NCBI RefSeq assembly: GCF_024623455.1
Contig: NZ_JANIPJ010000004.1
Coordinates: forward strand, 308,334 to 372,333
Origin: Paenibacillus soyae
Lineage (GTDB): Bacteria; Bacillota; Bacilli; Paenibacillales; Paenibacillaceae
Reading direction: 5' to 3'
Length of the DNA: 64,000 nt
The position numbers were made by a program, and so were the translations under genes. The notes below the pieces were generated by a model that was not told the origin of the DNA, did not search any database, and was given only the letters and a program-made list of their open reading frames with translations. This document shows, in pieces, positions 1-9,393 of the stretch. Positions within the stretch are counted from its first letter, which is position 1. Every line of letters starts with the position of its first letter.

Positions 1-696
1 GAGCGGTACGGTGTACAGCTCCTCGTCAATTAGGAATACGAGCGCGTTCTCGTAATCATTCCATTGCCATGAGAAGTCGATAATGGCGAGCGTCGCGAGC
101 GCCGGCTTCGCCAGCGGCAGGATGAGCCGAAAAAAGATGCGGAAGTGGCCCGCGCCGTCGATGAACGCCGATTCGGTTATTTCGTTCGGGATGGACAAAA
201 AGAACTGGCGGAGCATGAATACGCCGAAAATCGTGAACAGCCCCGGCAGGATAAGCGCTAAGTGCGTGTTGTATATGCCCGCCCATTCGAACATGAGAAA
301 CTTCGGTACGAACAGCACCTGCGGCGGAATCATCATCATCGACAGGTAGAGCATGAACAACGCGTTCCGTCCCTTGAATTCGATCCGTGCGAAGCCATAA
401 GCGGCGAATGCCGACAAGAACGTCGCGCCGGCCATGCCGATGACCGCTATTTTGAGAGAATTCCAGTAATACGTTCCGAAGCTCTTCGGGCCTGTCCAGA
501 CTTTCACGTGATGCTCCCAGGTCGGATTGGCCGGAATCCAGCGGATCGGATATTCGAACACTTGGGCCGGCGTCTTGAGGGACGTGCTGATCATCCACAG
601 GAACGGAATGATCATCACAATCGCGAGCAGCAGCATGATTAGCGTAACGAGAAGCTTCTTCGGCGCCTCGGAGGTCAGCCTTTTTCTAAGTTCCAT
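1..696 (-). CDS. Carbohydrate ABC transporter permease, MalG/CUT1 type (3' end outside window)
   Basis: Inner subunit of a sugar importer; the gene runs off the left edge, leaving 232 codons of about 280. Reading from ATG at 696, preceded by AGGAGGACT, gives a short basic N-terminus, a hydrophobic first membrane segment, further helices and the cytoplasmic EAA loop (ESAFIDGAG followed about ten residues later by LILPLAKPAL), which docks on the ATPase. It lies 21 nt downstream of the partner permease and is surely co-transcribed with it. No ATPase gene is visible, as usual for CUT1 systems that share an MsmX-like ATPase. The substrate cannot be read from sequence; the linked YesM/YesN pair suggests a plant-derived oligosaccharide. 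Confidence 0.9.
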   Translation of the reverse strand, partial: MELRKRLTSEAPKKLLVTLIMLLLAIVMIIPFLWMISTSLKTPAQVFEYPIRWIPANPTWEHHVKVWTGPKSFGTYYWNSLKIAVIGMAGATFLSAFAAYGFARIEFKGRNALFMLYLSMMMIPPQVLFVPKFLMFEWAGIYNTHLALILPGLFTIFGVFMLRQFFLSIPNEITESAFIDGAGHFRIFFRLILPLAKPALATLAIIDFSWQWNDYENALVFLIDEELYTVPL

Positions 697-717
697 CTTC
701 TAGTCCTCCTCTCCCTC

Positions 718-1599
718 TTAGTAGTGAACCCAACGCTTCTGGCCGACCCATTGCGCCAGCGTGATGAGCAAGATGAGTATGAACAATGCCCATGAAATTG
801 TCGACGCGTAGCCCATGTCATAATAACGGAAGGCATTCTGGTAAACGTAGAGCGATAGAATCGTCGTGCTGTTGCCCGGCCCTCCCTGCGTGACCGCCTG
901 GATGATGCCGAACGTCTTGATCGTCATAATCAGGCCGGTAATGAGCAGCAGGAACGTCGTGGGGCTGACGAGCGGCCAAATGATTTTGCGCAAAATCTGG
1001 CCCGGCCTCGCCCCGTCCATCTTGGCGGCTTCGAGCAGTTCCGGCGAAACCTCCTGCAGCGCGGCTAGATAAATGATCATGTTGTAGCCAAGCATGAACC
1101 AGATCCAGATAATGTCGATCGCGACCATCGACGACGTCGTGGTCGACAGCCAGCCCGGCGGGTCGTCGATGCCGATGCTTCGCAAGAGGCCGTTGATCGG
1201 ACCTTGCGTCGGATGGAACAGCAGCATCCAGACGAACGCGACGGCAACGCCGCTCGTGATGTAAGGCATGAAATAGAGTCCGCGCAGCAGCTTCTTCAAA
1301 TAGATTTTTTGGTTCAGCACGACCGCCGCGAGAAAACCGAGCACGATCGATACCGGAACCGCGAGCAGGAAATAAAACGTGTTCTTCAGCGACAGATAGA
1401 ACATCTCGTCCTTCAGCAGCCGGATGATGTTGTCCAGCCCGACGAATTCGACGTTCGGGCTCATGAATTTGTAATTCGTGAACATAAGACCGAACGAATA
1501 CGCGGCCGGGATCAAAAAAAATAGCAGTACGCCAAGCATACTGGGGCCGATAAAGAGATAGCCGAGCAGCCTTTGTCTTCGCATCCAGTTGTTCGTCAT
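718..1599 (-). CDS. Carbohydrate ABC transporter permease, MalF/LplB type
   Basis: A 293-residue membrane protein with six predicted helices, the partner of the next permease in a CUT1 importer. The N-terminal motif LLGYLFIGPSMLGVLLFF is typical of MalF/UgpA-like subunits, and the EAA loop reads ELLEAAKMDGA followed by IIWPLVSPTT. GGGGAA precedes the ATG. An intrinsic terminator lies between the binding-protein gene and this one, so permease expression is probably lower than that of the binding protein, a common arrangement. The family assignment is firm; the substrate is unknown. Confidence 0.93.
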   Translation of the reverse strand: MTNNWMRRQRLLGYLFIGPSMLGVLLFFLIPAAYSFGLMFTNYKFMSPNVEFVGLDNIIRLLKDEMFYLSLKNTFYFLLAVPVSIVLGFLAAVVLNQKIYLKKLLRGLYFMPYITSGVAVAFVWMLLFHPTQGPINGLLRSIGIDDPPGWLSTTTSSMVAIDIIWIWFMLGYNMIIYLAALQEVSPELLEAAKMDGARPGQILRKIIWPLVSPTTFLLLITGLIMTIKTFGIIQAVTQGGPGNSTTILSLYVYQNAFRYYDMGYASTISWALFILILLITLAQWVGQKRWVHY

Positions 1600-1699
1600 G
1601 TGTCTGTTCCCCGTTTCTTCATGGAATTACACCTAGTGTAGCAACGGCCCGGCGAATCGGTAATGAACAGAACCATCTTCTTTATCCCACGATTTTACG

Positions 1700-1725
1700 C
1701 AAAAAAACCGCCCTATAAGGGCGGT
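1700..1725 (-). terminator. Intrinsic terminator between binding protein and permeases
   Basis: On the minus strand ACCGCCC-TTATA-GGGCGGT is followed by a run of seven T. It sits after the solute-binding protein stop and before the permease start, so it probably acts as a partial terminator that sets binding protein above permease. Confidence 0.8.
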
Positions 1726-1779
1726 CTCGCGATTCGCATGCACAATATTGTTCTATTCGGAGTGCGGCGGGCATTCGCC

Positions 1780-3132
1780 CTATTTCGTTTGCTTCAGGTA
1801 CTCGTTATGCCTGGCGACCATAGCGGCAAGCGTCTCGTCTACGGATTGCGCCCCGAGGAAATATTTCTCGTACTCTTGTGATCGCAGGTCCACGACCTCT
1901 TGATCCAGGCTTCTGACGAAAGTCGGCGTCCTATTATCGAACAAGACGTACATCATCGATTCCTTGTCGTACGTGTCGGCTTTGTCGCCGAGCAGGCTGT
2001 TCAGCGCCGCGTCCTGATCGGCATCCTTGGATGCGGGAAGCCTGCCGCCCGCGGCCATCGGAGCCATGCCGCCGTCCGCGTACCATTTCAGGAATTCCCA
2101 TGCCGCCGCTTGATTTTTGGACTTCGCGTTGATGGAGATATAATCTCCGATCCCGCCGCGAGCGACATATTCGTCCGCGTTGTCGGTCAGTCTTGGCACC
2201 GGAGCGAAGGCGATCTTGAAATCGCGAGGGAAATCCGTGAAATTGTTCGAGCTGCGCAGCAGCCATGCTCCGATATTGAGCATCGGCACTTTGCCGCTCA
2301 GAAACTCCTGCTCCACCGGCATTTTAGACGTCAGTTGCTCGCCGAGCGGCGGCGTGCTTTTGTCCTCCTCCATCATCGCGTTCAGCGTCTCCAGCCACTT
2401 CTTCACAAGCGGATGATCCAGATTCGACGTGCCGTCCGCTTTCGTGTAGCCGTCCTTCGTAAGCACGGAGTCAATCGGATCGACGAACGGCTCCAGGTTC
2501 TGAATAAAGCCGTAGCCGCCGCCCGCCTTCAGCTGCTTCGCGTATTCGCGCAGCTCGTCCCAGGTCCAATCCTTCGGAACGGGAAGTCCGGCCGCGTCGA
2601 GGGCGTCTTTGTTGAGAGCTACGAAATACGCGCTTTTGGTTGTTGGCAAACCGTAGTATTTGCCGTTGATTTGCCAGCCCTTGGCGTCCGGGCCCATCTT
2701 CTCGTCGATGTTATAATCGCCGAACGTGCCAAGATCCAGAGCGAGTCCCGCTTCCACCCGCTTGGTTGCCTGCGAGCTTGTGTAATTGACGAACAAGTCG
2801 ACGTCCTGCCCGGTCATCATGGCGGTGTCGAGCTTCAAGTTGCCTTCGTCATCGTTCACGTAGCGCACGTATTCGACCTGGATGTCGGGATGCTCCTTGT
2901 TCCATGCGTCCACAACGGCCTGCGGACCGGCTTCAGGCGGAACGCCTCCCCACATCGTCAGCTTGACCGGATCTCCCGATGCCGCCGGCGCGCCTGCCGA
3001 AGGGGACGCCTCCGATCCCGCGTTGCTTCCATCGCCGTTACTGCCGTTATTGCCGCCCCCCGAACATCCCGCCAAAACGCCCATGACGAGAATGAGCGAT
3101 GCCATGCCTGTGAACCAGCCTTTTTTTCTCAC
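1780..3132 (-). CDS. Extracellular solute-binding lipoprotein (CUT1, family 1)
   Basis: Sugar-capturing lipoprotein of about 450 residues. The start is taken as GTG at 3132 because AAGGAGG lies eight bases upstream; an in-frame ATG 39 bases earlier has no such site. The signal peptide (basic RKKGW, then a hydrophobic core) ends in the lipobox LAGC, followed by a Gly/Ser/Asn-rich linker of about 35 residues. The mature part shows the periplasmic-binding-protein type 2 fold signature (KLTMWGG and the PALFVNY-like segment VDLFVNY). It heads the transporter operon and follows the YesM/YesN genes on the same strand. The ligand is not predictable; an oligosaccharide is likely. Confidence 0.93.
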   Translation of the reverse strand: MRKKGWFTGMASLILVMGVLAGCSGGGNNGSNGDGSNAGSEASPSAGAPAASGDPVKLTMWGGVPPEAGPQAVVDAWNKEHPDIQVEYVRYVNDDEGNLKLDTAMMTGQDVDLFVNYTSSQATKRVEAGLALDLGTFGDYNIDEKMGPDAKGWQINGKYYGLPTTKSAYFVALNKDALDAAGLPVPKDWTWDELREYAKQLKAGGGYGFIQNLEPFVDPIDSVLTKDGYTKADGTSNLDHPLVKKWLETLNAMMEEDKSTPPLGEQLTSKMPVEQEFLSGKVPMLNIGAWLLRSSNNFTDFPRDFKIAFAPVPRLTDNADEYVARGGIGDYISINAKSKNQAAAWEFLKWYADGGMAPMAAGGRLPASKDADQDAALNSLLGDKADTYDKESMMYVLFDNRTPTFVRSLDQEVVDLRSQEYEKYFLGAQSVDETLAAMVARHNEYLKQTK

Positions 3133-3285
3133 TAGCGACGACCTCCTTGAATGACTTGTGTTGTGACGCAAATCAAGGATAGCAAGACGGACGCGGCGGT
3201 TATAAGTAACAAATTCACGTTTCGAATGGAACGGAACTTCGTATTTTGCAACCGCAATGACACGATTTGTTGCGGCGAAAACGTT

Positions 3286-4074
3286 CTATCTCGTCTGCCT
3301 GTATTGGCTCGGCGTCGTCCCTGTCATGCGCTTGAATATTTTGATGAAGTAGTTATCGTTCATGAAGCCGACGTTATGTCCGATCTGGTTCACGGGCAAG
3401 TCGGTCGAACGCAAATAATCGATTGCCTTCTCGATGCGGACCCGGTGCAAATAATGGATCAGCGTCTCGCCCGTCTTCTTCTTGAACAGCGCGCTGACAT
3501 AGTTCTCCCCCATCATGACGTGGCGGGCGAGCGAAGCCAGCGTGATCTCCTCGGCGTAATGCCGCTCGATATAGTGGATAATTTTTTTCACTTCGGGATG
3601 CGTAATCCGGTCGATGGCGGAGCCGGAATCGGGAAGCTTGGGCTGCTGCCGCAAAGCCGCTTCAGAGGCTGTCGAATAAGCTGCAGCCGGCTTCACCGCG
3701 GTCAGCTCCGCGCTAATCTTCCCGAGCGTCTCGCGCAGATCCTTGACGCTCATCGACAGCTTCAGAATGTAATTGGACGCGCCGAACTCCATGGCTTGCC
3801 GCATCGATTCAAAGTCGCCGATGCAGGTGAGCATGACGAACTTGGAACCGATGCCGGCGCGCCTCGTCTCCTTAAGCAGCTGGAGTCCGTCCATCTTGGG
3901 CATCACAATGTCGCATAACACCAGATCCGGCGGCTCCCGTTTAATGATCTCCAGCGCTTCCTCTCCATTGCTCGCCTCCCCGCATAACGAAAACCCCATT
4001 TCCTCCCAGCGGATAATTTCCTTCACCGATTCCCGAACGAACGTCTCGTCTTCGACCAACAGCACTTTCCACAT
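3286..4074 (-). CDS. Response regulator, YesN type (REC plus AraC HTH)
   Basis: A 262-residue cytoplasmic regulator paired with the kinase just upstream. The receiver domain covers residues 1-120, with acidic residues E8-D9, phospho-acceptor Asp55 in LVLCDIVMPKMDG and a conserved Lys near 105. An unstructured linker leads to a C-terminal AraC-type double helix-turn-helix (about 165-260) ending in the GTTPSQYR motif. Start at 4074 is preferred because GAGGAGAGG lies nine bases upstream. It begins four bases after the kinase stop, so translation is coupled. The likely target is the promoter of the binding-protein gene immediately downstream. Confidence 0.93.
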   Translation of the reverse strand: MWKVLLVEDETFVRESVKEIIRWEEMGFSLCGEASNGEEALEIIKREPPDLVLCDIVMPKMDGLQLLKETRRAGIGSKFVMLTCIGDFESMRQAMEFGASNYILKLSMSVKDLRETLGKISAELTAVKPAAAYSTASEAALRQQPKLPDSGSAIDRITHPEVKKIIHYIERHYAEEITLASLARHVMMGENYVSALFKKKTGETLIHYLHRVRIEKAIDYLRSTDLPVNQIGHNVGFMNDNYFIKIFKRMTGTTPSQYRQTR

Positions 4075-4078
4075 AAGC

Positions 4079-5890
4079 TTATCCCTCTCCTCCGTCATCG
4101 GCTAGCGCGGACAGCTCCCGTCCTGAATACGGCTCGGACAACAGAAACGGCAATTTTATCCAAAACCTCGTTCCTTGCCCCGACGATTCCATCTCCAGTG
4201 CCGCATTGTCCTTGAACAGCAGCCGCAGCCTCTCTCTTACGTTCTGCAGCCCGATGCCCGGACGCTTCCGCCCCGCCTCCTGATGCTGTCTCGATTTCTC
4301 CATGCCGATGCCGTTGTCTTCGACTTCCAGCACAAGCTGCGCGGGCTCCGTATCCGATAATCCCATCCGGATATAGATTCGCCCGCCTTCCCCGAGATGG
4401 GAAATGCCGTGACGGATGGCGTTGTCGACAAGCGGCTGCAGGCTGAGCTTCGGAACAAGCGCAAATTGTATCTCTTCCTCGTAGCTGAACTCCACTTCGA
4501 AGCTGTTGCTGTACCGGACCTGCTGAATATAGATAAACGCCTTGGTAAGCTCGATTTCATCCCTTAGATGAATCAGATCGACGTCGGAGTTAAGACTCGT
4601 CTCCAGCAGCTTGCCCAGCGACAAACAGATTTCCACGATTTCCTCGTTTCTGCTGCGCAGGCCGATCCATTTCATGGTGTTGAGCGTGTTCAGCAGAAAA
4701 TGCGGGTCCACCTGAGCGAGCAGCATCTGGAAATGAACCGCGTCGCGCTGCCTTTCCTCGGCCTTAAGGCGCTGGATCAGCCCGTTCATGTCGACCATCA
4801 TTTCGTTGAAGGTTCGCGTGAGCTCGAGCACCTCGCCTTTATAATTTTTTTCCGGCAATCGGATTCGCAGATCCTTGCGCACCGCTTCCTTCATCTTCGC
4901 TTGCATATGGGACAGCGGTCTCGTGAACGCGTAGGCGATCATAAACGCGACGACGATGAACATGGCCGTAATACCGTAGAACGTGACAAAATATTGCTGC
5001 TTTAAGCTTTCGATCTCTTGAAACAAGACGCGAAGCGGAATTTGGTTCACCATATACCAATCCAGAGAAGGCAGATAGCTGTAGTTGACGAGGGTGTCGT
5101 TCGTATTGTCCCTCCAATAGCCGTTGGAGGGCTCCAGCGTCACCTGCCGAATCGCGTTCCCCGCCAGCCGGGCGGTCATATCGGAGCTGGCGATGACTTC
5201 GCCTTTTCTCGAGACGATGTAATAGGCTTGCTCGGTTGCGGACTTCTGCAGCATGGACTGGAACCAGAACGAGAAGTCGATGCTGACTCTCGCCCGGCCG
5301 TATTGCCGATTCCGATTGTCCTTCAGCCCCGCATAGAGGGAGAGAAGCGTCGGACTTTTGGAAATATCCCGCGACACGTAGTTTTCGTCATCCGGTACCC
5401 AGAAGTAAGAAGCGCCGCTCTCGCGCATCTTGGCGAAGGAAGGAGTAGCCGCAATAATGTCGTAATCGAGCGTATGCCTTGGCTGATAGGAGGTGTACAC
5501 ATGCCCCGCGTCGTCTAGCAGCGTGTAGTACACGGACGGATTGTACAGGAAGAAGCTGTTGTTGAGATTTTTAAACTTGTTCTCCATCAGCTCTTTGTTG
5601 TCGAGAACGGACCGCTTGTCCGGATTCTGCAGGATATCCTTGACGTCCGAATCCTGCTCCAGGAAAATAAGCGTCTTGAAGGCGATGCTCAGCTGATCCT
5701 CGAGCGAACGATGGAGATTGTCGAGCTGCTCGTGGCTCTGCTCGCTGATCTTATTCTGTACGAGCGTCTCGATTCTGCCATAGTTGTAAATGTTCAGCGC
5801 GCTGAACGGCAGCAGGATGACGAGGACGAACACGACGAACAGCCGGTATTTAAGCTTATGGGGAACGAGGTAATGAAGCCGGCTCCGCAT
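4079..5890 (-). CDS. Sensor histidine kinase, YesM type
   Basis: A 603-residue membrane kinase. One membrane helix at about 13-32 and a second at about 300-322 flank an extracellular Cache-like sensor domain of about 260 residues. A HAMP segment follows, then the His_kinase motif QVDPHFLLN (phosphoacceptor His near 395) and an ATPase domain with N box VDNAIRHGI and G box DNGIGM. AAGGGGGAT precedes the ATG. YesM kinases usually sense an extracellular sugar or sugar-loaded binding protein, which fits the downstream ABC genes. The signal itself is not deducible. Confidence 0.93.
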   Translation of the reverse strand: MRSRLHYLVPHKLKYRLFVVFVLVILLPFSALNIYNYGRIETLVQNKISEQSHEQLDNLHRSLEDQLSIAFKTLIFLEQDSDVKDILQNPDKRSVLDNKELMENKFKNLNNSFFLYNPSVYYTLLDDAGHVYTSYQPRHTLDYDIIAATPSFAKMRESGASYFWVPDDENYVSRDISKSPTLLSLYAGLKDNRNRQYGRARVSIDFSFWFQSMLQKSATEQAYYIVSRKGEVIASSDMTARLAGNAIRQVTLEPSNGYWRDNTNDTLVNYSYLPSLDWYMVNQIPLRVLFQEIESLKQQYFVTFYGITAMFIVVAFMIAYAFTRPLSHMQAKMKEAVRKDLRIRLPEKNYKGEVLELTRTFNEMMVDMNGLIQRLKAEERQRDAVHFQMLLAQVDPHFLLNTLNTMKWIGLRSRNEEIVEICLSLGKLLETSLNSDVDLIHLRDEIELTKAFIYIQQVRYSNSFEVEFSYEEEIQFALVPKLSLQPLVDNAIRHGISHLGEGGRIYIRMGLSDTEPAQLVLEVEDNGIGMEKSRQHQEAGRKRPGIGLQNVRERLRLLFKDNAALEMESSGQGTRFWIKLPFLLSEPYSGRELSALADDGGEG

Positions 5891-6027
5891 GACAAAAATC
5901 CCCCTTGCATGAATGGTGAATTCATTATATCACCAATTGCGAAGGGGGATGGGCATCCTGCCGAAATGCGTAATATTGTAGGATTTCAAGGTGAGTCTTG
6001 CATGAAAATGTTCTATCGGCACGCCGC

Positions 6028-6597
6028 TCAAAAAGAAAATAACGGCTGAACGTACCTGATGCCTTGGCCCGTCAATTCCTCCGGATTTTCTTTGCAGTCT
6101 CTTTGCATGTAATCGTACGACAGCCATTCATAATGCTCCAGCCGGAGCAGCTCCGCGATTTGATGAACCGGATTTCGTTCGATGATATCCTCATAGTCCG
6201 TCACGTAAAAAATTTTCGTAATGTCGAGAGGCGTAACGGATTTGATCTTATAGGGATTGCGATTGATGAGCTCGACCATCTTATGCCGATCGTATTCTTC
6301 TTGATCGATGCTTAGCTCTTCCTCCCATTCGCACGTGTAATGAAAGGTCCGTTTCCTCCCTTCATAGACACTGAGCTGCCAACCATGGTCCTCGGCGTGC
6401 AGTAGATGCAGCAGGACGCCTTTGTTTTGTCCGATCAATCGCTTATTCGGACGGAATGGACGGCCGCTTGGAAGGATCGTCACCCAATGCTGGCCCGCGG
6501 GGTAAACGTAGCCGCGCAGCCAAGCCTTCTTCAATAGCTTCACGCCGTCATTCTGGTTGCTCGAGTACAGATAATAGCATTCGGTAAATTCACTCAT
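6028..6597 (-). CDS. Hypothetical protein, 189 residues
   Basis: Not recognised. The soluble product has no signal peptide or membrane helix and is rich in aromatic and charged residues (Trp, Tyr, His, Glu). The start at 6597 (MSEFTECYYLY) is preferred to an upstream in-frame codon at 6639, since GAAGGAGAG is just upstream; the spacing is long. It lies downstream of the TerC-family gene, after that gene's terminator, and upstream of the YesM gene. The typical amino-acid composition suggests a real gene. Confidence 0.7.
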   Translation of the reverse strand: MSEFTECYYLYSSNQNDGVKLLKKAWLRGYVYPAGQHWVTILPSGRPFRPNKRLIGQNKGVLLHLLHAEDHGWQLSVYEGRKRTFHYTCEWEEELSIDQEEYDRHKMVELINRNPYKIKSVTPLDITKIFYVTDYEDIIERNPVHQIAELLRLEHYEWLSYDYMQRDCKENPEELTGQGIRYVQPLFSF

Positions 6598-6624
6598 GTC
6601 CTGTGGTCTCTCCTTCGGTCGAAC

Positions 6625-6653
6625 AAAAGAAAAGGCCATCCATTACGGATGGC
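6625..6653 (-). terminator. Terminator of the TerC-family gene
   Basis: On the minus strand GCCATCC-GTAAT-GGATGGC is followed by CTTTTCTTTTG. It lies just after the stop of the TerC-family gene. Confidence 0.8.
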
Positions 6654-6680
6654 TTAACGTTACTAGCAAGCGGAAACCGC

Positions 6681-7457
6681 TTAACCTTCGGATTGGCCCT
6701 GTTCTTTCTTGCTGGATGGCGCGAACCAGCCGATGACGGCAATCGCAACCAAGACGCCGTAGAACGTAAGAGTCCAGCCCGTGCTATGCGGGAAATGATG
6801 GTCCAGGACGTGAATGTCCTCATGAGCAAGAGTAATGACGGCGAGCTTCACGCCTACCCAAGCGACGATCGCGTAAGCCGTCGTCTCTAGAGCCGGTCTC
6901 TCTCCAAGCAGCTTGACGAACCATGTAGCCGCGTATTTGATCAGGATAAGTCCCGCGAGACCGCCAAGCACGACGACCAGGAACTTGCCTCCGTCCATGC
7001 CGCCGAAATTGCCAAGCGGCGAATCAGGCAGACCGAGAGCCAACGCTACCGCGGCAAGAATGGAGTCGATCGCGAACGCAAGATCCGCGATGGCGATTTT
7101 ACCGACGGTCGGCCAGAAGCCTTTGCCTTTAGATTCTTTCTTGACTTCATCCTGATTCTTATGGTTGTCCTTTCCAAAACGCGCCTTAATAATATGATTC
7201 AAGCCGAGGTACAGCAAATACGCGGCTCCAATCGCTTGAATTTGCCAAACGTTGGCAATAAAAGAGATGGCGAACAATGCTCCGAAACGGAAAACAAACG
7301 CCATGATGATGCCATAGTTAATGGCTTTCTTCTTCTGATCATCCGGCAAATGCTTGGCTATAACCGCAAGCACGAGGGCGTTATCCGCCGACAGCAAGCC
7401 CTCCAAACCAATAAGAATCAGTAGTGCCCATGCATACTCCAGCCATATTGAATCCAA
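6681..7457 (-). CDS. TerC/YkoY-family integral membrane protein
   Basis: A 258-residue protein with about seven membrane helices, of the TerC family (Bacillus YkoY/YceF relatives, linked to manganese export and to metal loading of secreted enzymes). The family signature is in the first helices: GLEGLLSADNALVLAV, with acidic residues inside the membrane, repeated in the second half as IADLAFAIDSILAAVALA. A Lys/Asp/Asn-rich cytoplasmic loop separates the halves. Many relatives are preceded by a yybP-ykoY manganese riboswitch, but the 150 bases upstream here are AT-rich and do not look like one. The terminator at 6625 ends the unit. Confidence 0.88.
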   Translation of the reverse strand: MDSIWLEYAWALLILIGLEGLLSADNALVLAVIAKHLPDDQKKKAINYGIIMAFVFRFGALFAISFIANVWQIQAIGAAYLLYLGLNHIIKARFGKDNHKNQDEVKKESKGKGFWPTVGKIAIADLAFAIDSILAAVALALGLPDSPLGNFGGMDGGKFLVVVLGGLAGLILIKYAATWFVKLLGERPALETTAYAIVAWVGVKLAVITLAHEDIHVLDHHFPHSTGWTLTFYGVLVAIAVIGWFAPSSKKEQGQSEG

Positions 7458-7677
7458 ACAAAATTTCTCCTCTCGCTAAATAATTCAAATACTAAGTTAA
7501 GCTTTCCCAACAATGTGACAACCCTTCATCAATTAAATCCTAACTAAAACAAAAAATCAACTTCTACCCGAAAGAAACTCGAAGGAAAGCCTTCATAAAA
7601 TCTTTATTTGCATAAAACTAATGCCATTAGTTATGCTCGGGGTGTGAAAAAAATCCCAATGGATAAGGAGAATCGCT
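7458..7677. promoter_or_regulatory. Divergent intergenic region with palindromic operator
   Basis: AT-rich spacer between the minus-strand TerC-family gene and the plus-strand membrane protein. On the plus strand TTGCAT (7608-7613) and TATGCT (7632-7637) form a possible promoter with an 18-base spacer. That spacer is almost entirely a perfect inverted repeat, AACTAATG-C-CATTAGTT (7616-7632). A repressor of MarR or TetR type would fit. The assignment is by inspection. Confidence 0.55.
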
Positions 7678-8382
7678 ATGATCATGGAAAAGAAAATCGG
7701 CGAGGAGCACAATGCGGCCTCGCTGCATATTCGGCTGGGGGCCGTCGCTTTCGCCGCGGCTGGCGTCTTGTTCGTGCTATATCCCGTTATTCGCCCCTTC
7801 TCGGACGAAGCATCTCTGCTTGGAGCCGAGGCATTCGCTTCGATGGAGTGGATGAATTCTCACGTGGCCGCGATATTCGCGTTCATTTTATTGTCGGCCG
7901 GATGGCTCGGCTTGAATCTCTCTCTGCAGGCTTCCTCTGCCAAGAAGCTTGCAACGCGAAGCCTGCTTCTATCTTGGTTCGGAATCGGATTGACTTTACC
8001 GTTCTACGGCGCGGAGGTTTTCAGCCTGTACGCGATCGGCCGTGAAGCGGTTCGTCAGCAAAATCCCCAACTGATGAGCTTGGCCGGGGATATACGCTTT
8101 GGTCCCGGCTTCTATATGATCCTCGCAGGCCTCGCGCTGCTTGCAATTGGAGCCGTGATGGCAGCCATTGCCGTCTGGACGTCCCGACTCCTGTCCAAAT
8201 GGAGCGCTGTCCCCTTCGCAATCGGGCTTCTGTCTTACCTTCCTCAATATACGGCCACGCAGCCCGTACGCATAGCTCACGGATTTCTGATTGCGATAGG
8301 ATGTCTATGGATTGCTGCAGGCTTGTGGCGTCATGCTCGCCGATCTTCAAAGCATTCCCTACACCATCGACTCTATAGGTGA
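7678..8382 (+). CDS. Six-helix membrane protein of unknown function
   Basis: A 234-residue integral membrane protein, not recognised as a named family. About six hydrophobic helices alternate with short loops; the N-terminus is charged (MEKKIGEEHN). ATAAGGAG lies nine bases before the ATG. It is followed 42 bases later by an SDR oxidoreductase on the same strand and preceded by a promoter-like region with a palindromic operator, so the pair is probably one repressed unit. Its size and hydrophobicity resemble DUF4386-like membrane proteins, but this is not established. Confidence 0.75.
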   Translation: MIMEKKIGEEHNAASLHIRLGAVAFAAAGVLFVLYPVIRPFSDEASLLGAEAFASMEWMNSHVAAIFAFILLSAGWLGLNLSLQASSAKKLATRSLLLSWFGIGLTLPFYGAEVFSLYAIGREAVRQQNPQLMSLAGDIRFGPGFYMILAGLALLAIGAVMAAIAVWTSRLLSKWSAVPFAIGLLSYLPQYTATQPVRIAHGFLIAIGCLWIAAGLWRHARRSSKHSLHHRLYR

Positions 8383-8424
8383 ATACCCTATTCAGACATC
8401 CAAAAATAACACGGAGGAGCTTCC

Positions 8425-9324
8425 ATGATCCCCTATTATCCGTATTACGGCTATGAAACAAAATGCGAGCAAGAGCCGATCACGTTTCCGCCGCAGCATC
8501 AAGACCGCCAGCCAGGCTTGGAATATTTGATGAACCCCGCTCCCATCTCGGATAATCCCGGCTACAAGGGAAGCGGCAAGCTGGCTGGCAAAACGGCCGT
8601 TATTACAGGCGGAGACAGCGGGATCGGCCGCGCCGTCGCCATCGCGTTCTCCAAGGAAGGCGCGGACGTGGCGATCGTATATTTAAACGAGAGAGAAGAC
8701 GCCGAGGCCACCAAAAGAATGGTGGAGCAGTACGGCGGGCGCTGCTTGACGATTGAAGGGGATTTGCGGCGTTCGGCTTTCTCCAAGGAAGTTGTCGAGA
8801 AAACGATCGGAGCGTTTGGGCGGTTAGATACGTTAATTTTAAATCAAGCCGTACAATTTCCCCGGGAAAGCATTCTAAACATAAGCGACGAGCAGCTGGA
8901 GGATACCTTCCGCACGAACATCTTCCCCATGTTCTATCTGACCAAAGCAGCCCTTCCGCATCTGCGTCCAGGGAGCACGATTATTAGCACAACATCCATC
9001 ACCGCCTACGAGGGCAATGAGCTTCTTGTGGATTATGCGTCTACGAAGGGCGCGATCGTTGCCTTCACTCGTTCCTTGTCGCTTCAACTGGTCAGCCGCG
9101 GCATCCGCGTTAACGCGGTGGCTCCGGGACCGATCTGGACGCCTCTTATCGTATCGACCTTTCCGGCCGAGATGGTAAGAAAATTCGGTTTGCTTCGACC
9201 GATGAAACGCGCCGGACAGCCGTTCGAGCTGGCGCCGACCTACGTCTACCTCGCTTCCGACGACTCCTCTTACGTCACGGGGCAAGTCCTGCACGTGAAC
9301 GGAGGCACGATTACAGGGACATGA
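8425..9324 (+). CDS. SDR family oxidoreductase, YhxC/Gsp39-like
   Basis: A 299-residue short-chain dehydrogenase with the N-terminal extension typical of the general stress protein 39/YhxC group (MNPAPISDNPGYKGSGKL before the fold). The NAD(P)-binding motif TGGDSGIG is at 61-68. The active-site Tyr and Lys are in YASTK near residue 204, and the C-terminal segment YVTGQVLHVNGG completes the fold. AACACGGAGG precedes the ATG. Members reduce or oxidise unspecified alcohols, aldehydes or sugars; the real substrate is unknown. It follows the unknown membrane protein in a two-gene unit. Confidence 0.9.
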   Translation: MIPYYPYYGYETKCEQEPITFPPQHQDRQPGLEYLMNPAPISDNPGYKGSGKLAGKTAVITGGDSGIGRAVAIAFSKEGADVAIVYLNEREDAEATKRMVEQYGGRCLTIEGDLRRSAFSKEVVEKTIGAFGRLDTLILNQAVQFPRESILNISDEQLEDTFRTNIFPMFYLTKAALPHLRPGSTIISTTSITAYEGNELLVDYASTKGAIVAFTRSLSLQLVSRGIRVNAVAPGPIWTPLIVSTFPAEMVRKFGLLRPMKRAGQPFELAPTYVYLASDDSSYVTGQVLHVNGGTITGT

Positions 9325-9393
9325 GTTTGGAGTACATGGCAACGTTATACCCATTTCTTCTTTTTGTACAAATCACTCCGCAGCGGGCATCCG

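Noticed and set aside
7458..7677. Manganese riboswitch (yybP-ykoY) before the TerC-family gene
   Set aside because: The leader is AT-rich with no GC-rich paired elements of this class.
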